Assembly (NCBI RefSeq): GCF_018991925.1
Contig: NW_024751891.1
Coordinates: forward strand, 241,001 to 305,000
From: Homarus americanus
Lineage: Eukaryota; Arthropoda; Malacostraca; Decapoda; Nephropidae
DNA length: 64,000 nt
Reading direction: 5' to 3'
The notes under the pieces were generated by a model. It was given only the letters and a program-made list of their open reading frames with translations, searched no databases and was not told the DNA's origin. Shown here in pieces: positions 24,101-36,155 of the stretch. Every line of letters starts with the position of its first letter. Position 1 is the first letter of the stretch. The translations under genes were made by a program, and so were the position numbers.

Positions 24101-25335
24101 CCCCTCCTCTGTCTCTCACCCCCTCCTCTGCTCACCCCCTCCCTCTCTCTCACCCCCCCCTCCCTCTGTCTCTCACCCCCCTCCCTCTGTCTCTCACCCC
24201 CTCCCTCTGTCTCTCACACCCTCTGTCTCTCACCTCCCTCTGTCTCCCTCCCCCCCTCCTCTGTCTCTCACCCGTCCCTCTATCTACTCCCTCTATCTCT
24301 CCCCTCCTCTATCTCTCACCCCTCCCCTATCTCTCCCCCCTCCTCTATCTCCCTCCCTCTATCTCTCCACCCCTCCCTCTTCTCTACCCCCCCTCCTATC
24401 TCTCACCCCCCTCCCTCTGTCTCCTCACCCCCTCCCTCTATCTCTCCCCCTCCCTCTATCTCCTCCCCCCTCTCCTCTCTCCCCTCCCTCTCTCTCCCTC
24501 CTCTATCTCACCCCGTCCTCTATCTCTCACCCCCTTCACCTCCTGTCTCACCCCCTCCCTCTGTCTCCTCACCCCCTCCCTCTGCTCTCTCACCCCTCCT
24601 CTGTCTCTCCCACCCCTCTCTGTCTCTCCCCCCTCCCTCTGTCTCTCACACCCCTCCCTCTGTCTCTCCCCCTCCTTCTCTCTCACCCCTCCCTCTGTCT
24701 CTCCCCTCCTCTGTCTCACACCTCCCTCCTATCTCTCACCCCCTCCTCTATCTCTCCCCCCCCTCCCTCCTCTACCCCTCCCTCTGTCTCTCCACCCCTC
24801 CCTCTGTCTCCCCCCGTCCTCTACTCTCTCCCCCCTCCTCTACTCTCTCCCCGTCCTCTGTCTCCCCCTCCCTCTGCTCTCTCACCCCCTCTGTCTCTCA
24901 CCCCTCCCTCTGTCTCTCCCCCTCCCTCTGTCTCCCACCCCCTCCCTCTATCTCTCACCCCCCTCCCTCTGTCTCTCACCTCCCTCTGTCCTCCCCCTCC
25001 ATCTGTCTCCCCCCCTCCCTCTGTCTCTACCCCCTCCCTCTGTCTCTCCTACCCCCCTCTCTATCTCTCACCTCCCTCTGTCTCTCCCCACCCCCTCCGT
25101 CTCTCTGTCCCTCTGTCCTTATCTCTCCATCTCCTTCCAACTATCATTCCTCTCCTCTTCCCCTCCTCACTTCCCCTCCTCTCCCGTTTACCTTCCCACC
25201 TCTTCTCTTACCCTCTCCTCCTCCTCTCCCTCTCCTCCCTCCTTCTCTCCCTCCCTCCTCCCCTCTCTCCCTCTCCTCCTCCTTCTCTCCCTCTCTCCCT
25301 CTCCTCCTTCTCTCCCCATCCCTCAGTTCCTTCCT
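21196..25335. repeat. ~20-bp polypyrimidine minisatellite, about 4.1 kb
   Basis: Around two hundred imperfect copies of CTCTCACCCCCTCCCTCTGT or the CTCTAT variant. The plus strand is almost pure C+T with isolated A and G, so the minus strand is a 4-kb purine tract. C-run and CT-run lengths vary from unit to unit, producing very long stop-free frames (over 1,000 codons of S/L/P/H), which are artefacts. Mirror-symmetric CT blocks make intramolecular triplex (H-DNA) formation plausible. From about 25100 the unit dissolves into generic CTCC sequence. Confidence 0.95.
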
Positions 25336-25645
25336 CCCTCTTCCCCCCTCTCTTACTCCCCACCACCCTCTAGCCCCACCTTCCTGTTAACTTTCTACCC
25401 CACCTACCCCCATTCCTCCCCACCCTCACCTACCCGCCCATTACTTACACCACCCTTCTCCAACCCACCAACCATCCTCTTTCTCACCCACCTTCCCACT
25501 CCTCAACCCTAAACCATCAGTCCAACCCACCAAACAACCCTTCCTCCCCACCCATTCCCCAACTTCCACCCGCTCAACCCACCCTACCACCCCTTTACCC
25601 ACCACCGCCCTTCCCTACACCAACTCCACCCAACGCCGCCCTTAT
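25336..25645. other. C-rich ACCC/CCACC low-complexity tail
   Basis: The composition shifts from CT-rich to CA/CC-rich (CAACCCACC, TACCCACC). No gene is seen. Confidence 0.6.
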
Positions 25646-26055
25646 TAAACACATGATAATGTTATGCATTGGTTGGGCATCCGTAAGTGTAACAGTGGTA
25701 TGTGAATATTGGCTCTCAGCTGAATGTTAGGGCTATGTGTGGAAACAGAGGTGATTTCTTTGAGTCCTGATTGGCCAGTGGTGAGTGGCCATGGCTCCCG
25801 GTGATAAACCAAGGCAGTAGTTTCTTTTCTTTACTTCTGTGATCCAGAAGTTGTTTGTCTTCCTTTTGTTGAGTTATCGTAAGAGATCCTGAAGCAGAGA
25901 TAATGATTGATAATGCTGATAATAGTAAAATATATAGACAACAACAAGTCACGGCGGCATCTCTAAAACTATTAGTATTTAATTACTTATATCCCTTGCA
26001 AGATTAATTATTAATTCTTGGTAACAATGTTGTTTCTCCGGTCATCACACCTCTG

Positions 26056-26096
<41 letters not shown>

Positions 26097-26400
26097 TAAT
26101 CAGCAGATTCAACTCCTCTACACACACACACCTACCTCCAAATTCTGGCGAGAAAAAGGTCTATATTTTTCTTTTCACCTGGACGCATTTAAAGAGTTTG
26201 TAAAAAGACTTATTTTTGGAGGTTCAGATACCTCTACCTCCTTCACCTTCCTTCCCTCCCTCTCTCCCACCCTTCCTCTGCCTATAACCCCTACCCCACC
26301 TCTCCCCACTACCCTCCCTCACTCACTATCCCTACCACCCTACCTCCTCACTCTCCTCTCACTCCCACCATCCGGCTCCTTCACTCTGCCATCCCCTCCC
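25646..26400. other. Unique noncoding DNA with (CTGT)n
   Basis: (CTGT)n lies at 26057-26095 and polypyrimidine sequence at 26220-26400. The minus-strand open frame at 25716-25952 carries no recognised motif. Confidence 0.45.
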
Positions 26401-26409
26401 CCCATTTCC

Positions 26410-27275
26410 TTGAAGGACTCCCCTCAGCACATCTTTGGAACGAGGAAAAAATCCTGCCGTCCCACTAAATTACAGACCGACCCTCCTCCTCGAAGAACCG
26501 GGAAAAAACTTGAAAAAAATCTTCAATAATCGTCTTGAACTCACCCGGAAGCGACCAACAGAATCATTTACAGACAATTTGGCTTAGGGAAAGAGGCGTT
26601 TAAAAAAGACTAACAGCGGTCTAAAATACTATATCCTCCTTCACGTCCTTCATGCCAGGATCGAAAAGCAGCCCTGTAACTTTCTTGACGGCAAAAATGC
26701 TAAATTGAGGGCGGGAAAACACATTGGAGAGACCTTCCTGTTCATAAGCGGAGTTCCTCAGGGCAAAGTCCTTTCTCCCACCCTATATATCAATCTACAC
26801 AAGTGGACATCCCGCCTGATAGTCTGGCAAAATATAATAGAACGATCAGAGCCAGGACTCCTACAAAGACTCCCACCAGACAACATCAACCACCATAGAT
26901 GGTTCACAAAAGTTACCAAACCTTAAAAAGTCCATTACCACCGCCGATCTGCAGCATATGGCCGAACGGTGACAACCTCCCTAGACCAGCATCCGCCAGT
27001 AGGGTCAGCGGAATATGAAATATAACCCTCAAAACACTCCTATATGGTATAGGCTGTCTAATGCAGGTACCGATAGAGCGGTCAGTAAACCAGCTCTAAG
27101 AAAACCACCCACAATTAACTCCCCCCAAGGCGGTCAGCCCCCGTCCTTCTACCTCCTCCCAAATTTCTTCAATTTCCGAGCTATTAACCCCCCCTTCCTC
27201 CCTCCTCTAATCTTCTTCCGCCCTCTTCTTTCTCTACAGGAAAAACTCTTCCTTCAGGCTGGCCAATTCTTTTTT
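26410..27275 (+). pseudogene. Jockey-like reverse transcriptase pseudogene
   Basis: Successive frames give NYRPTLLLEEPGK (about 26467-26510; the family's NYRPISLL motif), FNNRLELT, a GLKYYILLHVLHARIEKQPC segment corresponding to the helix before RT motif 4, and SGVPQGKVLSPTLY (26749-26790; the GVPQGSVLSP motif). Next comes DIPPDSLAKYN in another frame, where the YADD box should follow but is not found. Several frameshifts and a stop lie in the middle. The remainder to about 27275 is a probable 3' UTR rich in CCTCC and TTCTTC. It is inert. The lineage (jockey/CR1 side of LINEs) rests on motif wording alone, and it differs from the 16.7-kb family. Confidence 0.75.
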
Positions 27276-27289
27276 TCTTATTTGTTTTT

Positions 27290-27973
27290 GTTTTATGATA
27301 ATTATTATTGGTGTTGTTATTGTTATTTTTGGGGGGTAATTCTTTGTTATCGGTTTATTATTTCGTTATTGGTTATTTTAGTTTTTAATTATGGTAAGTT
27401 TGTGATCGATAAAAGTATTATTATTATTATTATTATTAGTATTAGTATTAGTATTAGTATTAGTATTAGTATTATTAGTATTATTATTATCATTATTATC
27501 ATTATTATTATTATTGTGTATCCTAGTTATACTTTTCATTATATATCATCATCATCATCATCATCTACTGTTCATAACGCTTACCTCAGCCTCCTGGTCA
27601 TTACCTACACTCACACATATATATTAATAATATTCTTTTAGCGGGGCCAAAATTTCGCATCACTCTCGCAAATTGACGCTGCCATTTTTTGCGGGCTTTA
27701 AATGGACTAATTAACTTGAAACTTTTAATGGCTTTTGCACTAATTAAAATTTTCGCTGTTGCATCCATAATGATTCTGCTTTGAAATGATATGTTGTTAT
27801 TATTATTTTATTTTTATTGTTTTTTGCCTGTCTCGGGGTTGACAAATTGTCAGTCATTTTGGCGGGCCATTGTGTGTGGGACAATGGAGGGAGGCAGTGT
27901 GTGTAATGTTTTTTAATATGTTGTTGTGTGAGGTGCTTGGGGTTATACAGGGATATATGGACGTACAGGGAGG

Positions 27974-28013
<40 letters not shown>

Positions 28014-28120
28014 TCAGTTCAAGCGTCGGTCATGTTTATATCCACTAGGTATAAACAACAGTGACCCCTCTCGTTCTTGAACAACTGCACCAACTAATCC
28101 GTCATACCCCACTTCTACCC
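27290..28120. other. AT-rich DNA with (ATT/AGT)n and (CA)n
   Basis: 27417-27520 holds ATT and AGTATT repeats. 27547-27566 is (CAT)n. 27977-28008 is (CA)n. No gene is recognised. Confidence 0.5.
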
Positions 28121-29245
28121 TCAACACTAGGCCATCACCACCACCACCACCATATCACCACTACCTCCTCACCCCTACCACCCTTCCCTCAACACCAAGG
28201 CCTACCACCACTATCCACCCCTACAACTACCACCACTTCCTCAACACCAGGCCACCCTATCACCACCTACAACTACCACCCTCCTTCCAGGCCATCACCC
28301 ACCACCACCACCACCACCACACCATACCACCACTTCCCTCAACACCAAGGCCATCACCACCACCCTATCACCACCCCTACAACTACCACCTTCCCTCCAC
28401 CAGACACCCTCCACCACCACCACTATCACCCTCACTACCACTTCCACCAATACCTCCACCACCACCACCCCCTGTCTACCACCCTCCTTCAAAGGGCATC
28501 CACCACCACCACCACCACTATCACCCACCCCTACAACCTCCACCACCCACCCTCAACACCAAGGCCACCACCACCACTATCACCACCCCTACAACTACAC
28601 TTCCCTCAACACCAAGGCCACCACCACCTACCACCACCCCTGTACCACCATCCCTCAACACAAAGGCCATCCTACCACCACCACCACTATCTGCCTACAC
28701 TACCCCCTCAACACCAGGCCACCACCACCACTATCACCCACCCCACCACTTCCCTCAACACCATACCATCACCACCCTCCCTTCTCCCCTCAACACCAAG
28801 GCCATCACCACCACTATACCACCCCTTTCTACCTTCCCTCAACACCACCATCTCCTACCCTGTCTTGCCCCTACAACTCCCTATCCACCCACCCCAACTA
28901 CCACCACTTCCTCAACCAACATCCCCCCACTATCACCCACCCCTACTACCACTTCCTCCTTCAAGGCCATCACACCACCACCACTACTCACCACCCCTAC
29001 AACTACCACCACCCTCAACACCAGGCCATCACCACCACCACCTATCACCACCCTACAACTACCACTTCCTCAACACCAAGGCCATCACCACTACCACCAC
29101 CACTATCACCACCCACAGCTACCACTTCCTCAACACCAAGCCATCACCACTACCACCTATCACCACCCTACAACTTCTCCCTCAACACAAGGCCATCACC
29201 ACCACCACCACTATCCTCCCTACAACTACCACCACTTCCAAATGT
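28121..29245. repeat. CCA/CTA-rich ~60-bp minisatellite, about 1.1 kb
   Basis: Units contain CTCAACACCAAGGCCATCAC, CACCACCACTATCACCACC, CCTACAACTACCACTTCC. About 18 units occur with strong indel variation. The 422-codon plus-strand frame of T/P/H/L is a by-product of missing stop triplets. Confidence 0.9.
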
Positions 29246-30840
29246 AGAATAAACAATAAAATCTACGGTCTTCTACCCATGGTTTATAATCAGTACCTCA
29301 ATATGAAAACATTAACAAAAAACACTTAACGTATGTATATAAAACATTAAAACATTTAGAAACAAGGAAGATAATATAGAGATAATAAATAATGTAATTG
29401 TGACAAGCAAAATGAGCTATAAGAGATGGCAGGTGAAAAAAAATCGAATTAGCGTTAAAAAAAAAAAAATGTGGAAATTTCATATACTTTAGAGTAAAAA
29501 TCATTGAAGGTTAAATGAATATTGTTTGGTGGTGACAGGAGGTGGAGTAAGGAGGTTAGGAAGGAGAGGTGGAGTGGAGGGGTTAGGGAGGGGTAAGGTG
29601 GGGAGTAGAGATAGGAGAGGATGTGAGAGAAGGGGTAGAGAGTAGGAGAGGGATGGATGAGAGGAGGGAGGTTAAGGAATGGGGAGAGAATGAAATAAGA
29701 GAGCAGGTGAGGTGATTAGTAGGAAATGAGAGAATGAGATGGGAGAAAGAATAGTGAGGGAGAGAGAGGTGAAGGAGAGGGGGAGGAGGAGGAGATAGAG
29801 AAGAGCAGAGGAGCGAGCAAACTGCAAGAGACATTTAATTATCTAAAACAATCTCTCAGGGTTTCCGTTATGATATACTTCCGTGCATGACACCAAGACT
29901 CCCAGTAATTATGATATACATTAAATCCTCTAACTGCTTCTCTAACCAGTAACATAACTAATTCAACTTAACTCAACAGATGAAGTTAAAACTACATTGA
30001 AACTCTCTTGTAATATGTTAGAACGCACCTATATAATTCACATAAGAACAAAATAGTTTCCCCATCTTGTAAAGGGAGTTTTGATAGTTTATGAGAAGGA
30101 ACGCCATCTGTTGGTTGTAAGATCGTACTAAGTTATGTTACAATATATCTAGTGTAAGTTACGCCTCTCACTGGAGCTGAACTCTATTGGTTAATCGATA
30201 ATATCCTTCTCTAGGCTATCGCACAACATATTTTTTTTTGTCGAATTCTAAAGACAAATCAATGGAAATAAATAACTCTTATAGTTCGAAAATATTGATA
30301 ATAAATATTTGTTCTTGTTCTGATATATCATAATACAGTATATATAAATAGACTCGAACATTTTACATTAAAAACATCCACACTAACATTTAAGCTCTGT
30401 ACATTAAGACATACGTATCAACATTAACAATAATTACGTAAAAGAGATATGTCATGTGCATCTCTAAATTATATCTGTGTATCGGAATTAACACCAAAGG
30501 TTCATTCGTAGTTCACATCGGCTGTTATTCGCTCAACATGATCTCTCAAACTTCATGACCTGTGGAAATAACTCAGCCATGACTACAGTGTTTTTTGTGT
30601 TGCTGTTTTACTCTTAATGTTTAGGTTTTAATGATGCTATAAAGTGAAACGCTTGTGTTGAGTTTAACTCTTTGGTTTATTTACTTTATAGAGTAATATT
30701 TTATTATTATTATTATTATTATTTATTATTATTATTATTATATTATTATTATTATTAATAATAGTAGTGGTTTCTATTACTGTTACGCTAGATATCATCC
30801 TTAATATTATTGTAACATTTATTGCTATCATTAACACTCA
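29246..30840. other. Noncoding DNA, possible intron
   Basis: 29525-29830 is purine-rich (GGAGAG, GGTTAGG), giving a spurious S/L/P frame on the minus strand. 29831-30700 is low-repeat AT-rich DNA with no recognised gene. 30698-30760 is (TTA)n. It lies directly upstream of the candidate exon at 30855. Confidence 0.45.
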
Positions 30841-30854
30841 CATTTTCTTTCCAG

Positions 30855-30919
30855 GTAAGCGGATCCTATCAAGGCTTTAGTGATGACACCCACACAGACC
30901 TGCTTGCTGGCGTTGTCAG
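30855..30919 (+). CDS. Candidate host exon (22 codons)
   Basis: A strong acceptor, TTTTCTTTCCAG (30843-30854), is followed by a 65-nt segment open in only one frame, reading VSGSYQGFSDDTHTDLLAGVV. The other two forward frames contain stops. It ends CAG|GTAATG: a usable but weak donor (T rather than G at +5). Alternatively, reading through gives an arginine and then TAA at 30921-30923, so it could be a 3'-terminal coding exon. The codons are ordinary and not low-complexity, unlike nearly everything else here. I do not recognise the protein. This is the best candidate for real host coding sequence in the window. Confidence 0.33.
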
Positions 30920-31440
30920 GTAATGATGATATAAACTGGATTATATTGTGTCTTAAATCAGTGATTTTTAAATTTTTTCATTCATGATCACAAAAAAAAA
31001 TTCATTGCTCCTTGACTTCACATCTTTATGATTGTTAATTTTCCGTCGTCAAAAAAATTATTTTATACCACCTGAACAAATTTAAAAAACTAACAATGAA
31101 TGACAATCATCGGACACCAGTTAATAATTTTAATAAAACAATATTTTCTTCAGTATTTCCTCATCTGAATTTTTTACATGAAGAAAACGGAACAAATATA
31201 ATTCAATTTTTAGTCTGACTCATTCACTGTTCTTGCTTCATCACCCTTTATTGATCCCTCAACTTCCATTCAACCCAACAAATATTTCATCCACCTTTGG
31301 TTGAACCATTCTCCAGGTTAAGAAGAGCTGTCTTGAATCATTCAAATATTATAATTTTAGTATTGCTACAACTGTTTGTTTTTTAATTAGACTCCAACCT
31401 CCCCTTATAGCTATACCTTCTCCACCGTTTAATTACCTAA
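30920..31440. other. AT-rich noncoding DNA
   Basis: Nothing recognised; the composition is typical of an intron. Confidence 0.4.
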
Positions 31441-33040
31441 CTATATTAATTCAAAAGTATCTACTGTATATGAGGCATTTAGTGACTGTTGCCTCATAGT
31501 CCATGTCTGCGACTGTCGTTGGTTTAGGGGCCAAGGTCTTGTTCCCCTGAGATGCAGCAGAACAGACCTGAGCAAAGTGAAGGATAGGCAACACCTCACC
31601 TCAACCAGGCTGTGGCAGCTTCTGGGCTGCTGCTTCTGTTCAGATAACACCTCGGCCAGTCTGGCATAGAAACATCTTGCACTCGGTCCCATACCACCCA
31701 ATATTTTGAACACCAGAGGAGTGAAGCTGCCTGGTCCACGTTTTGGGTTCTCTCTTTTACTTTCTGTTCTTGTTATTCTCGTTCCTCCTGTGTGCAACCG
31801 TGAGAGACAAATCACGGTGACATGCAGCCAGGGGATCAAAGATTCTGATGTCAAAGAAGGCTCGCTGTCCTCTCGTCCAGAATTCTCGAGCACTGACGTC
31901 CAAATGGGCTTCGTTGATTGTGCTGGCAGTCCGGTGGAGGAAACACTCATCATCCAATGGGAGGGAGCTCGATTCCACAACGATGCTGTGGCATATTTTC
32001 TTCCACATATTCGCAGAATATGGCGTGGCTTGTCACTGGTGTTGAAATAAAAGAGTCCCTGGTGGTGGCATCTTGAGGACAGGGGAAAGGTCTGATGTCA
32101 GGATCGCGCATCAGGTAGTTCCAGCGATGTTTGACTCCTTGGCTCAGTTTGCTTTCCGACAAAGCTTTCCTGTTATGTGTTCAGTCTTCAAATTATTCGT
32201 TGCGATTACCGCGCCTTGGTGTCTTTGGTCATCCTTTGTTATTTTGACCTCGCTTCCGTTGAGGACCTGTATAGTCCAGTCGTAGTATTCTGGCTTCACA
32301 ATGAGGAAGGACTTGCTGGCATTTGGGTGGTACCCTATTTGTGGACCACATGATGTTATCAGGTCCCACCACTTTTTTATATCCTCCACTTTTCCTGCTC
32401 CAGTGAGGTTCTCAGCATATGCTACTTGTTTGACCTTGGTTGTTTCATAATTTATTTTATGTTGGAGCACATATTGACCTAGTGCGTACATTGCCACGGT
32501 GGCAGGTTTCCTCGGTTGACACTATGGCGGAATCTTTTCTTAGGGTCTTGAATCTCGTTATATAGGAAGTCTTGCGGTTTCCTGCAGTTATTTGGAACAT
32601 ATTTTGTAAAGCATGCACACTTGATGTTGTGCAGTGTAGCCTTGTGGTTAATTATGTAGAAAGCATTACAAGCGTCTCAGCCTCACTCATGTTGCTTCTT
32701 CTCCAGCCTGGTCCCAACACATGCTTACAGATTCCCTGCAGCTGCCTTAACACCTCTATTATACATTTACCAGTAACTCGGTTATTGGCAGCACACTACC
32801 TGAAGACACCTCTGTGAGAGAGCTTATTGCCGAGATCACTTTTCCAGCGCGCATCTTGATGTCAAACTGCCTGGCCGCATCATCGGTGCCGTGCCTTCTG
32901 TCTCTTGAATAGTTCAGTCTCTCCTGCAGTGTTATTGTATCACTTAAAAGATCATAAAGAAATCCCCTTTCTTCATTGCTGTCACATTCTCCTTGTGTTT
33001 ACTTTTGAGTGCATTCTCCGGCAGAAGAGACGGGGCATTG
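31441..33040 (-). pseudogene. Reverse transcriptase pseudogene of a second retroelement family
   Basis: Minus-strand pieces read, 5' to 3': KKGDFF and LQERLNYSRDRRHGTDDAAR (about 32960-32870), QFDIKMRAGKVISAISSLTE, DACNAFYIINHKATLHNIK (near 32677-32620; RT palm motif with first catalytic Asp), AMYALGQY, VKQVAYAENLTGAG (near 32430-32395; the YADD box mutated to YAEN), CGPQIGYHPNASKSFLIVK, KHRWNYLMRDPDI, LDVSAREFWTRG, FFDIRIFDPLA and GSFTPLVFKILGGMGPSAR (near 31730), ending LLHLRGTR. The order is that of a retroelement protein family that recurs in invertebrate genome annotations; I cannot name its class with confidence. Frameshifts separate the pieces, a segment after MRDPDI is missing, and the second catalytic Asp is lost, so it is dead. 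Confidence 0.75.
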
Positions 33041-35072
33041 TTGCCAGTATTGGAGGACTAGTGGGGCTGGGTGTCGAAAATGCAGTTATGGTTCAAAGAG
33101 GTTTGTTGGGGACCACTGGACGATATATGATGGCCTCATTGACCTTCATCTCGACCTCTTCACCCGACATGTCCTTCCGATTTGGTGCCTGTCTGTCATT
33201 TATTATGCACATCGTTGCTGCACCCAACACATCTGCAGTTATTCCTCACTCTCTCTCATATATTGATTTTTGGAACTGCCTTTTACAAATGCAAGTACAG
33301 TTTCCGGCATGATGCTGCTTCATCAAGGTAGGCTGTAGAGGTATCGGGGAGGTCGGAGTAGATGGGGAGTGGGAGTGTGATATAGGTACTGAAGAAGAGA
33401 TGAGTGGGGGAGAGGATTATTCTGGTTTAGGTTTTCACCGTCAACGATTTATAGCCGGACTGGATGCAGGAGGAGAGGGATGTGTACATCCCCAGCTTAC
33501 AACCGGTTGGGATTTAACTATGTTAAAGTTGACACTTTTATGTTAATGGCATCCAATATTTTTACATACACGTCGGCCATAGTGAGGTAGTGAGGGGAGT
33601 ACAGGACTGGCAGTGAGGAGGGGGTAGCCAGCGGGTGAGACGGAGAGACGAGCACACACTTGACCAGCTTAAATTTCACACCACGGCATTGTAGGGCACT
33701 CTGATAAGGCGCTACGCCTCTCGTGAGGTAGTCAGAGGTTGTCCAATAATTAAAAATAAAATAAAAATCTATTTATGCGGCTTACAGGCGGATGATGCAT
33801 TAATCACCTCGCCCAGTAGACACTTACGGGTAGGATTTCCTATGAGTCGGATTGGATGCCACAAGAACGAGCTTGTTTTGAGACGACAAAACGGAGATCA
33901 CCCAGCCACCCCATCCCACACCACTACTACCGCTAAAACTAGTACTTTTATTACTACTTTTAATAATAATAATATTATTAATAATACAATAATAAAATAA
34001 CATATCATTACTACAAACAAGAATAATATCAATAACAACAACATCAGCAATCAAACACCATAACAAAAACACAATCTATTTTACTACCACATTACACGAA
34101 GCATAAATCAACAGCACATTGCAACATTGAACACAAATTACACCATATGTATTAGTACAGGAATAGTGGAGCTTAATGATCCCATACACATTTGTCTTCA
34201 GAAAAAACAAAATCCATTTAATGCTACACTAAATACAGGCTTTTATTATTGCAATGATGAGTAGTAGTGTTAGTATTTTTAAAGGGAATTGGTGTAATTA
34301 GGGTGAGTCATGATCGTTAGTAGTTTTGGTAGGGTCGTGTGTGGGAGGTGGTTGGTTATTTTTGAGTTATGTGACTTTTTTTTTTTTTTTTGGAGGGTTT
34401 TGAAGATAGTTTTTGGGGGTTGTAGAGAAATTAATAATATTTCTAGATTGTGGAAAGTAATTGTGGGTTATAATGAAATAGATAATAGTTTGAGTTGTAA
34501 AAAAATTAATAATATTTTTGAAGGAGGTTGTAGGGAAATATATAGAAGTTTTGGATTGTAGATAAATTAATAATATTTTCGTCTTGTAAGAAAAGATTAT
34601 TTTTTGAGTTGTAAGGAAATGGAGAGTAATTTTGTGTCGTATGTAAAGGTGATAATACTTTTCACTGTTATTTTACTGACTAAACAAAAGTTATATGTCT
34701 ACTTTATAATACATAAACAAATTTACGTTGCATTTTTTTTTACCCATTAAATAAAAAAAACACCTATTTGTATAATACTAAAATTCAAAGGATAGAAACC
34801 AACTATCAGTCTCCTATTTGCCTGATTGTTATTTATGACTGAAATATTAAAGTTTTTCATTTTCACTCGATATGTGGATTTATACATTGTTTTTATGCCC
34901 CACATTATTCATTTGTGGTTAGATAGTAGAGTAAACATATCCCTGCATGTCTGTCTGTCTGTGTGTGTTTGTGTGTCCATCTGTCTCTGCCTTCACTAAA
35001 CTTACAACTATTAAGAGGATCTAAATGTAACTTGTAAAGATATATTTAATCAATGTCATGGTCTGTAATTAG

Positions 35073-35073
<1 letters not shown>
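33041..35073. other. Noncoding DNA
   Basis: 33300-33700 is G-rich, low-repeat DNA. 33900-34300 and 34560-34900 are AT-rich. 34380-34560 contains repeated AATAATATTT and GTAGAGAAAT/GTAGGGAAAT words suggesting a decayed tandem repeat of roughly 40-60 bp. No gene is recognised. Confidence 0.4.

Positions 35074-35124
<51 letters not shown>
35074..35124. repeat. (TG)25 microsatellite
   Basis: A pure TG run; its complement-type (CA)24 lies 180 bp downstream. Confidence 0.95.
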
Positions 35125-35130
<6 letters not shown>

Positions 35131-35223
35131 GACGTTTATTGTGTGTCTGGTCGTAAATATATGTGAAATCGTAGTGACGTCAACCTTGAACTCCAGAACT
35201 GACTCGTAAACATGTAAAAATAT

Positions 35224-35261
35224 TCAGGTGTGTTGGGAATATAAAGACTCAACACACCTGA
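35224..35261. other. Perfect 12-bp inverted repeat (hairpin)
   Basis: TCAGGTGTGTTG (35224-35235) and CAACACACCTGA (35250-35261) are perfect reverse complements with a 14-nt loop. Each arm contains an E-box-type CAGGTG/CACCTG. It sits between a (TG)n and a (CA)n array. There is no T-run and no evidence for a terminator. Confidence 0.7.
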
Positions 35262-35302
35262 TGTTTTATACATATGTAAATTCTGAAGTTAGGAGTTGAT
35301 AT

Positions 35303-35303
<1 letters not shown>

Positions 35304-35356
<53 letters not shown>

Positions 35357-35452
35357 TATACATACACAGATACACACATACATATACATACACAGATACA
35401 CACATACATATACACACACAGCTACACATACATACACAGATACACACATAAA
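35304..35452. repeat. (CA)24 followed by CATA/CAGATACA repeats
   Basis: Pure CA to 35352, then a duplicated block of about 30 bp with CATACACAGATACACA, present about three times. Confidence 0.9.
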
Positions 35453-35514
35453 TGAGAGTGCACATAACATACTTATATCAACATCCTGAAAATTGTGAAA
35501 TAATATAATATGTT

Positions 35515-35845
35515 TGATAGTCAGCTATGATAGTCACGTATGAGTTATATATGAGTCACATGTGGCATGCATATAGAATTCATAGTCGCATACAGAGTCG
35601 CATATGAATTACATATGAGTCACATACGAATCGCGTATGATAATCACATATAAGAGTCAAATATGAATCACGCATGAGTCACATATAGAGCAAGAGTCAA
35701 ATATCAATCACGTAAGAGAGTCACATGTACAGTAAGACTCAAAATATGAATCACGAATGAGAGTCATATATACAGTTAGACTCAAAATATGAATCACGCA
35801 TGAGAGTCATATACAAAGAGTCACATATGAGTCACATGTTCCCGG
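35515..35845. repeat. GAGTCACATATGAATCAC tandem repeat
   Basis: Repeated GAGTCACATATGA and AATCACGCATGA words. At 35700-35815 two longer units share AGACTCAAAATATGAATCAC and GAGAGTCATATA. No gene is seen. Confidence 0.75.
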
Positions 35846-35994
35846 GGAGGTTGAGACTCTCCTGGACATAAGGCAGCCATGACGTCTTCAGCCAACCATG
35901 GTGAGTCTTATCATGTTTTACATAAACTGAAGGAGTTCTGCCAACCTTCTGAACCCTTGCCAAGTCTGGAGCCTGGTCTAAAGCTTAGCGGGAT

Positions 35995-36155
35995 AACTAT
36001 ATATCTGTATCTATCTATCTATCTCTCTGTCTATATGTTTATCTGTCTATATCTCTGTCTATTTGTTTATCTGTCTATATCTCTGTCTATTTGTTTATCT
36101 CTCTGTATATCTCTTTCTCTCTGTCTCTCTTTCTCTCGTTCTCTCTCTCTGTTAT
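35995..36155. repeat. TATC/TCTG/CTCT tetranucleotide-rich array
   Basis: TATCTATC and CTGTCTAT runs, with TTTATCTGTCTATATCTCTG repeated twice (36038 and 36067), then CT-rich to 36155. Confidence 0.85.

Noticed and set aside
22080..25373. Stop-free frame of about 1,097 codons (S/P/L/H-rich)
   Set aside because: It coincides with the polypyrimidine minisatellite, which lacks stop triplets; several frames are open at once and composition is that of the repeat.
28061..29329. 422-codon T/P/H-rich frame
   Set aside because: Translation of the CCA/CTA-rich minisatellite.
35879..35908. Possible first coding exon (ATGACGTCTTCAGCC, donor CATG|GTGAGT)
   Set aside because: The start context and donor look acceptable, but there is no promoter or partner exon and it abuts repeat DNA.
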